Assembly (NCBI GenBank): GCA_902795525.1
Contig: CADBLN010000144.1
Coordinates: 1 to 6,289 of the forward strand
Reading direction: 5' to 3'
From: an uncultured Erysipelotrichaceae bacterium
GTDB lineage: Bacteria; Bacillota_I; Bacilli_A; Erysipelotrichales; Erysipelotrichaceae
DNA: 6,289 nucleotides
The notes beneath the pieces are model-generated. The model worked only from the letters and a program-made list of their open reading frames with translations, did no database searches and was not told the origin of the DNA. The first letter of the stretch is position 1. Every line of letters starts with the position of its first letter. This document shows, in pieces, positions 1-3,912 of this stretch. Made by a program: the position numbers and the translations under genes.

Positions 1-263
1 CTTATATCATATGATATTCTTTTGCCACTGCTAATTTTTAAGTAGCCCATTGTGCATAAGTCAGTAATAATCTTATCAATTTGACTCTGTTTAACGCCAG
101 TTGATTCGCTAAGCGATTCAATGGTGATGCTCTCACGAAACTCATTTTTGTAATCGATAACCAATAAAACAATTGCTTGTGGCGCTGTTAATCCTAGACT
201 GCTCAAATGTTCTAAAATCCAATTTCTTCTAGAAAAATAATTCTCTTGATACCACTTTTTCAT
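1..263 (-). CDS. DnaD-like N-terminal winged-helix protein (partial, 3' end off window)
   Basis: An open minus-strand frame starts at ATG 263-261 and stays open for 87 codons to the left edge, so the C-terminus is not visible. The start is supported by AAAGGAAG at 272-279, 8 bases upstream. The protein begins MKKWYQENYF. A helical stretch follows (WILEHLSSLGLTAPQAIVLL, residues 15-34), then a helix-turn-helix pattern (ITIESLSESTGV about 47-57, QSQIDKIITDLCTMGYLKI about 61-77) and the start of a wing (SSGKRISYDI). The order 'long hydrophobic helix with LGL, then short HTH, then GYLKI' resembles the N-terminal domain of Firmicute DnaD, the primosome protein that helps load the replicative helicase. 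A MarR/GntR-like or other winged-helix regulator remains possible, because the diagnostic DnaD C-terminal domain (YxxxI, DDDW-type motif) lies outside the window. It is divergent from the neighbouring plus-strand gene. The wHTH call is fairly sure; the DnaD assignment is moderate. Confidence 0.62.
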   Translation of the reverse strand, partial: MKKWYQENYFSRRNWILEHLSSLGLTAPQAIVLLVIDYKNEFRESITIESLSESTGVKQSQIDKIITDLCTMGYLKISSGKRISYDI

Positions 264-276
264 ATGCTCTACTTCC

Positions 277-305
277 TTTATAAAAAATCTTTATTATGCT
301 AAAAT
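277..305 (+). promoter_or_regulatory. Putative extended -10 sigma-A promoter for the plus-strand membrane protein gene
   Basis: TG-C-TAAAAT at 297-305 is an extended -10 element with 5 of 6 matches to TATAAT. TTTATA at 277-282 lies 17 bp upstream of it and matches TTGACA at 4 of 6 positions. Transcription would begin near 311-313, almost on top of the ribosome binding site, giving an untranslated leader of only about 12 bases. The element sits in the 60-bp divergent spacer and overlaps the region that must also contain, or be transcribed from, the promoter of the minus-strand DnaD-like gene. No convincing opposing promoter was found there. The call rests on sequence pattern only. Confidence 0.42.
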
Positions 306-310
306 TATCT

Positions 311-319
311 AGAGGTGAT
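311..319 (+). promoter_or_regulatory. Ribosome binding site that decides the start at ATG 324
   Basis: AGAGGTGAT closely matches the anti-16S consensus (AGGTGAT exact). It is followed by four bases and ATG at 324. An in-frame GTG at 315-317 lies inside this Shine-Dalgarno sequence and is therefore unlikely to be the start. The ATG at 324 is used for the gene call. Confidence 0.7.
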
Positions 320-323
320 TTGC

Positions 324-830
324 ATGTATAAGCGCATTATTTTTTACACCATAACTTTAATACTTATCTCTGCAATTACTTTCATAGTATATATTGATAA
401 CAAACCAGCCAATGTTCAATTACAACAGGAGCTTATTCAGTATAACATAAATCCATTGTTTGATGATAAAACTATTGATAAAGAAATAATGGACCACGAA
501 GGAGCATTCAACATTGTCTTTTTCAATAGCAGTGACAATAAAACACCATTTTTATTCAACAATCTTTTATCGAATATATTAGCTGATTATAAACTTGAAT
601 CCTTCGATAATGTTGTTTATTGCGACTTAAAAGACATGGATACAGCAGAAATCACTGAAACCAAGAATAGATGGGGTTTCTTTGAATACCCTGCATTAGT
701 AAACCTTGAGTTTAAAGATGGAATAATTAATGTTAATTCAGCCTTAGAATGGTCAGCTACAAGTAATCTAAGTTATAGCAACATTGAAAAATGGCTAACT
801 GATAATGAAGTCATCTCCAAATCTAAGTAG
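324..830 (+). CDS. Membrane-anchored protein with thioredoxin-like fold pattern, no CXXC
   Basis: The product is 168 aa and I do not recognise it by name. MYKR (positive, cytoplasmic) leads into one hydrophobic segment at residues 5-24 with no lipobox cysteine, so it is best read as a signal anchor with the body outside the cytoplasm. After a spacer, the order of elements resembles a thioredoxin fold: strand FNIVFF (62-67), helix FLFNNLLSNILADY (76-89), strand NVVYCDL (96-102), a helix around 107-118, then EYPALV (121-126) whose Pro123 sits where the cis-proline would be, strand NLEFKDG (127-133), and a C-terminal helix NIEKWLTDNEVI (153-164). The position of the redox CXXC after the first strand is occupied by NSSDNKTP, and the only cysteine is Cys100. 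If the fold is right, it cannot be a classical thiol-disulfide oxidoreductase and would act by binding or scaffolding. It appears monocistronic, with its own promoter and a terminator past the stop. The gene itself is confident; the fold is an inference. Confidence 0.82.
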   Translation: MYKRIIFYTITLILISAITFIVYIDNKPANVQLQQELIQYNINPLFDDKTIDKEIMDHEGAFNIVFFNSSDNKTPFLFNNLLSNILADYKLESFDNVVYCDLKDMDTAEITETKNRWGFFEYPALVNLEFKDGIINVNSALEWSATSNLSYSNIEKWLTDNEVISKSK

Positions 831-839
831 TACTTTCTC

Positions 840-1643
840 TTACAATAAGCCTTCTTTACGCAGGAACTCCTTTTGTTCCTGTTTTGTTTTCTCAAATCCT
901 AAAACAAGATTACTTTTACATAATGAAATAGTTTTAGCTGAATCATAACCACGGCTTGGATCTAGTTTATCGGCACAAAACAATATCATTCCAAGTTTTG
1001 AATGGTCTTCCCCAGTTGCGTGATATTTAACAGCTCTTAAAACTTCCCTGTCGCTTATTTTAAAGAATCGTGACAAATAAGTCGAACCTACATATTGGTG
1101 CCACAGATTCTGATTAACACCCTTAAATTCTGGATATACATTATCCATATAAGATTCCAATAAATTGACATCCAGCTCTTTTGCACAATCATGAAGCAAA
1201 CCTGCCATATATGCTTTATTCTCATTAACGCCATGGCATTTAGCTAATTCTCTGGATAATTCAGCAACACTTAGAACATGCTTATATCTTTTTTCTCTTA
1301 GGTTAATATGTGCTAGTTGTTCCAAATACAAATAATTAGCAACAACATATCTTTTAGTGGCAGTATTTAAATTCTGCCAAGCTTCTTCCATGTTATCAGC
1401 AACTTTGCTTTTGAAAGAAGGAATATATTTATCTTTTACTTTGGTGACAACTTTTAATTTACGATAAGCTTGACTCATTAACTTGGCAATCTTGATTCTA
1501 TGTATAATTGATACTTCTGCTTCACCTTCAACAAGAATAAATAACCTATCTAAGTTTTGAGACTTAACCAACTCCAAACACTCAAATAGGTTTTCTTTTG
1601 TGAAGGGATCAAACAACCCAGTTATAGAAGCGACTTTTCTCAT
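840..1643 (-). CDS. yqeK: YqeK-type HD-domain Ap4A hydrolase fused to a degenerate, shortened NadD-like domain
   Basis: The product is 267 aa. Residues from about 115 to 250 are an HD-domain of the YqeK family, which cleaves diadenosine tetraphosphate symmetrically to ADP. The expected metal and active-site residues are visible: His122 (RYKHVLSV), His151-Asp152 (GLLHDCAKEL), His182 (LWHQYVGS), His208 (KYHATG) and Asp225 (CADKLDPSRGYD). Residues 1-114 look like a remnant of nicotinate mononucleotide adenylyltransferase (NadD). TGLFDPFTKENL (8-19) aligns with the NadD signature GGTFDPxHxGHL, but both histidines are lost. The following DRLFILVEGE and HRIKIAKLM also fit the family. The LGAD, tryptophan, RPG and ISSTxIR regions are absent, so the domain is about half its normal length and unlikely to make NaAD. 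ATG 1643-1641 overlaps the yhbY stop (ATGA) with only a poor Shine-Dalgarno of its own, suggesting termination-reinitiation. This is the last gene of the operon. The YqeK call is strong; the NadD-remnant call is good but made by eye. Confidence 0.88.
   Translation of the reverse strand: MRKVASITGLFDPFTKENLFECLELVKSQNLDRLFILVEGEAEVSIIHRIKIAKLMSQAYRKLKVVTKVKDKYIPSFKSKVADNMEEAWQNLNTATKRYVVANYLYLEQLAHINLREKRYKHVLSVAELSRELAKCHGVNENKAYMAGLLHDCAKELDVNLLESYMDNVYPEFKGVNQNLWHQYVGSTYLSRFFKISDREVLRAVKYHATGEDHSKLGMILFCADKLDPSRGYDSAKTISLCKSNLVLGFEKTKQEQKEFLRKEGLL
861..891 (+). terminator. Intrinsic terminator for the plus-strand gene, inside the 3' end of yqeK
   Basis: CAGGAAC (861-867) and GTTCCTG (875-881) form a perfect 7-bp stem around a 7-base loop (TCCTTTT), followed at once by TTTTGTTTTC. 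This is the layout of a rho-independent terminator on the plus strand, about 30 bases after the stop of the membrane protein gene. It lies wholly within the last codons of the convergent yqeK-type gene. In the minus direction the hairpin is followed by CGTAAAG rather than a T-run, so it should act one way only. Confidence 0.6.
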
Positions 1644-1930
1644 CTTGGGAGCTTAATCTTCCCTTCTTTACTTTTGCGATATAAAAGAATCTTGCGTCCT
1701 AATTGACTAATGATCTCGCTGTTAGTTGAACTTGCAATATCTAAAGCAAGCTCTTCACATTCCGTTTCACAGCTTTTTAAAACATCAATCTTCAGCAACT
1801 CATGTGCTGCTAATACTTCATTTACACTTTGTATAACAGTTTTTGTTAAACCGTTTTTACCAATTTGTACTAAAGGTTTTAAGGTATTTCCTAAACCTTT
1901 TAAATATTTTTTTTGATTCTTCGTTAACAT
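1640..1930 (-). CDS. yhbY: YhbY/YqeI family CRM-domain RNA-binding protein
   Basis: The product is 96 aa and matches the single-domain CRM (chloroplast RNA splicing and ribosome maturation) family along its whole length. MLTKNQKKYLKGLGNTLKP is the family opening. QIGKNGLT (22-29) is the GxxGxxxx loop used for RNA contact. HELLKIDVL is the central strand, and IGRKILLYRKSKE is replaced here by LGRKILLYRKSKE, with the usual KIKLPR ending. Members associate with the large ribosomal subunit or its precursor. The start is ATG 1930-1928, which shares one base with the yqeH stop (TGATG); the family N-terminus MLT supports it over a TTG one codon earlier. The gene lies between yqeH and yqeK, its conserved Firmicute position, although aroE and nadD, often nearby, are not present as separate genes. 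Confidence 0.93.
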   Translation of the reverse strand: MLTKNQKKYLKGLGNTLKPLVQIGKNGLTKTVIQSVNEVLAAHELLKIDVLKSCETECEELALDIASSTNSEIISQLGRKILLYRKSKEGKIKLPR

Positions 1931-2970
1931 CAAATCATCGCCTTTCTTATCCCAACACTTATCCTTTTATCCTTATATACCTTTACACCTTTACATTTAC
2001 CACTGACACACACCCAACCTATGCCTTTGATATAAATATCACTTTTTTCATAAGGTAATATGAATTCCCTATAATCTAAATCTTCAATATCATTTGATAT
2101 AGTTGGGATTAACTGCTCACCTAAATGATTTAGCCATAATTGATCGGCCTTTTCTTGTTTGCTACGAAGGCACTTGATTAAATCTGAAACATAAACAACA
2201 GCCGTTAGATTTTGACAATCAAACAAATCAATTCTTGCTAAACCACCAATCGCAATTGATTGGTTACCTTCCAATTGGTAAACTTTTGGTTTTAAAGGCT
2301 TGTTATTGATAACTTTATTCAAATCATCGTCTTTCAAATACATCTGTATTCCATCTTCAACGACTAAACCTACACTATCAATAACTGTACCAAATCTAGT
2401 ATCAACATAATTTAATGATAAAGTGGTACTTGGATGCGGGTTGACCGTAATCCTATTTTCGGAAAGAAGCTGATTTATCAAAGTGCTCTTTCCTACATTG
2501 GAGACACCAACTAACATAAGATTCTTAACATTTGAAGTCATTCTTTGTTCAAAAAAATTCAAAAAACTGCTATTTGTTCCCTTTACGAAGATGTTGTTTG
2601 TCTTTATGCCTAATTGTTTTAATCTCTCCTCAATATATGTGATAAGTTTTTTCTCACTAAGGGTAGCAGGTAAAAGATCACACTTAGTCAATACAATACT
2701 GCAATTGTGATTCCTAAAGAAATCTACAAAAGAAGAATCCAAAGAACTCTCTAAGTCCGTAATATCAATAAGCCAAAGATAATCAGCATCATTTTCTTGT
2801 AAGAAATCTATGTTATGCATAGCCGCAATGTTGACAACTGTTTGACTGCCATAATGATTCATTCGAAAACATCTTTGGCAATAGTCCATTTCTAAATCTG
2901 GCACATAACCAATTTCGTTTTCATTTGTATTTTGAAGTATGGCACCACATCCTAAACACTTTTTTTTCAT
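1930..2970 (-). CDS. yqeH: Circularly permuted ribosome-assembly GTPase YqeH
   Basis: The product is 346 aa, close to the usual length of about 365. YqeH is needed for assembly of the 30S subunit. An N-terminal zinc finger is visible: C5LGC8GAILQ ... C31QRC34F, with the typical GYVP between. The GTPase motifs come in permuted order: G4 TKCD (95-98), a G5-like segment VKGTNSS (129-135), the G1 P-loop GVSNVGKST (155-163), G2 PSTTL (180-184) and G3 DSVG (198-201). The C-terminal RNA-binding region ends with the family-like KGIGWVCVSGKCKGVKV and IRKAMI. G2 and G3 differ from the common PGTTL and DTPG, but the invariant Asp and Gly of G3 are kept. The start is ATG 2970-2968, because it places the zinc finger as in known YqeH; an upstream TTG (2997) would add nine non-family residues. 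Only one base separates it from the preceding gene's stop (TAATATG) and the Shine-Dalgarno is weak, so translational coupling is likely. Confidence 0.93.
   Translation of the reverse strand: MKKKCLGCGAILQNTNENEIGYVPDLEMDYCQRCFRMNHYGSQTVVNIAAMHNIDFLQENDADYLWLIDITDLESSLDSSFVDFFRNHNCSIVLTKCDLLPATLSEKKLITYIEERLKQLGIKTNNIFVKGTNSSFLNFFEQRMTSNVKNLMLVGVSNVGKSTLINQLLSENRITVNPHPSTTLSLNYVDTRFGTVIDSVGLVVEDGIQMYLKDDDLNKVINNKPLKPKVYQLEGNQSIAIGGLARIDLFDCQNLTAVVYVSDLIKCLRSKQEKADQLWLNHLGEQLIPTISNDIEDLDYREFILPYEKSDIYIKGIGWVCVSGKCKGVKVYKDKRISVGIRKAMI
1934..1945 (-). promoter_or_regulatory. Ribosome binding site of yhbY within the end of yqeH
   Basis: On the minus strand AAAGGCGATGAT matches the full anti-16S complement AAAGGAGGTGAT at 10 of 12 positions. 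It ends three bases before ATG 1930-1928. It lies in the last codons of yqeH, so yhbY can initiate on its own as well as by coupling to yqeH termination. Confidence 0.6.
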
Positions 2971-2971
2971 A

Positions 2972-3910
2972 TTATCCAAAGAATTTAGCGTATGCAATGT
3001 ATATAATTGCTAAAGCAAGTGCAATAAAGACTATGGTCATAATACTATTTAAAAAGCCACTTAATCTATCTCTGCTTTCAACTCTTTTATCATAACCAAT
3101 GAAATCATCTGTAAACTCTTCTTCTGGAACTTGCATTTTTGGCATTTCTTGAGTAATTCTAAACTGAGGTTGGCCTGCCTCATCAATATAAGAACTAGTT
3201 GACTGTTCAATGTAACTTTGTTGTGTTTTGGATAATTCATCTTCATTGATAGGTGCCGTTAACCATTCATGGGATGAGCTTTCACTATCCACAACTTCTT
3301 CTTGAGTTTCGTTCGTTGTTTGTTCGCTTTCTCCTTTTGGACCTAATGGTGAAGTTAGAATTAGAGTTGATTTATTGGCCTCAGCCTGTAAGACTTCACC
3401 GCTATCTTGAAGATCGTTTATCTCAGCAGTATTAATAATCATTGTTGTATCATCAACACTTGGCCAATTGGCATCTTTGGGTTGATCAACAATTTGCTCT
3501 GGATCAATAATTTTTTCTACATAGCCATCAGTTAAAATCTGATGAACTTGAGTCTTTTCTAATTCTTCCTGACTTTCTTCAACAAGTGGTATAGTTTCCG
3601 TTGTTTCTGGATATTCGATTGCTTCTAATTCCTTATCTTTTTGAGTATCGACAACCGGCTCAGAAATCATAGCTTTTTCCACATTATTATCTTTTGACTC
3701 CACTAATTGATGTTTTTGTTTATCGCTTTTTAAAACCGCAATAAAAGATAGCATTAAACCTATTACAGCACCCGATAAACTGCCATATAATTGCAGCTGT
3801 TTATTAGCAAAAAACTCGATGTTGTAAATATAAGTGGTCAAAAAGAAAGTTGCAGCTACAATGAGCACAATTCCCAATAATACCAACAAAAACTTTACAC
3901 CTTTATTCAT
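2972..3910 (-). CDS. Unrecognised three-TM membrane protein with long acidic Ser/Thr-rich cytoplasmic linker
   Basis: The product is 312 aa and I cannot assign a family. TM1 is about residues 6-28 and TM2 about 41-60 (YGSLSGAVIGLMLSFIAV), joined by a short outer loop. A hydrophilic linker of about 225 residues (61-285) follows, then TM3 at about 287-308 and a tiny KFFG tail. The linker is rich in Glu, Asp, Ser, Thr and Gln and is probably disordered. It starts with KSDKQKH and ends with KRVESRDR, so the positive-inside rule puts it in the cytoplasm. It contains short TT/ST-hydrophobic motifs (TTETIPLVEE, TTMIINTAEI, STLILTSPLG). The start ATG 3910-3908 is clear: a consensus GGAGGT lies 6 bases upstream. 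The parC stop is only 2 bases away, so it is co-translated with topoisomerase IV. Hydrophobicity, acidity and frame integrity are seen. A role as a membrane scaffold, perhaps in division or kinase signalling, would be speculation. Confidence 0.85.
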   Translation of the reverse strand: MNKGVKFLLVLLGIVLIVAATFFLTTYIYNIEFFANKQLQLYGSLSGAVIGLMLSFIAVLKSDKQKHQLVESKDNNVEKAMISEPVVDTQKDKELEAIEYPETTETIPLVEESQEELEKTQVHQILTDGYVEKIIDPEQIVDQPKDANWPSVDDTTMIINTAEINDLQDSGEVLQAEANKSTLILTSPLGPKGESEQTTNETQEEVVDSESSSHEWLTAPINEDELSKTQQSYIEQSTSSYIDEAGQPQFRITQEMPKMQVPEEEFTDDFIGYDKRVESRDRLSGFLNSIMTIVFIALALAIIYIAYAKFFG

Positions 3911-3912
3911 AA

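Noticed and set aside
4..17. Perfect 14-bp palindrome ATATCATATGATAT as a possible operator
   Set aside because: It lies inside the coding frame of the DnaD-like gene, is AT-rich and is not near any promoter; chance is likely in such sequence.
700..839. Terminator for the minus-strand operon
   Set aside because: Searched downstream of the yqeK stop on the minus strand; only weak stems without proper T-runs were seen.
2253..2281. Inverted repeat around CAATTG / CCAATTGG as a regulatory hairpin
   Set aside because: Short AT-rich stem within conserved yqeH coding sequence, with no T-run.
1710..2710. Plus-strand open frames opposite yhbY and yqeH
   Set aside because: The opposite strand carries well-conserved genes with full-length family matches; these frames show Phe/Ser/Leu-rich shadow composition.
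2971..2997. Upstream TTG start for yqeH overlapping the preceding gene
   Set aside because: It would add nine residues not seen in the family; ATG at 2970 places the zinc finger correctly.
3061..3435. Small alternative frames on both strands within the acidic membrane protein gene
   Set aside because: They have no Shine-Dalgarno and sit within a frame that has a strong start, membrane segments and tight operon junctions.
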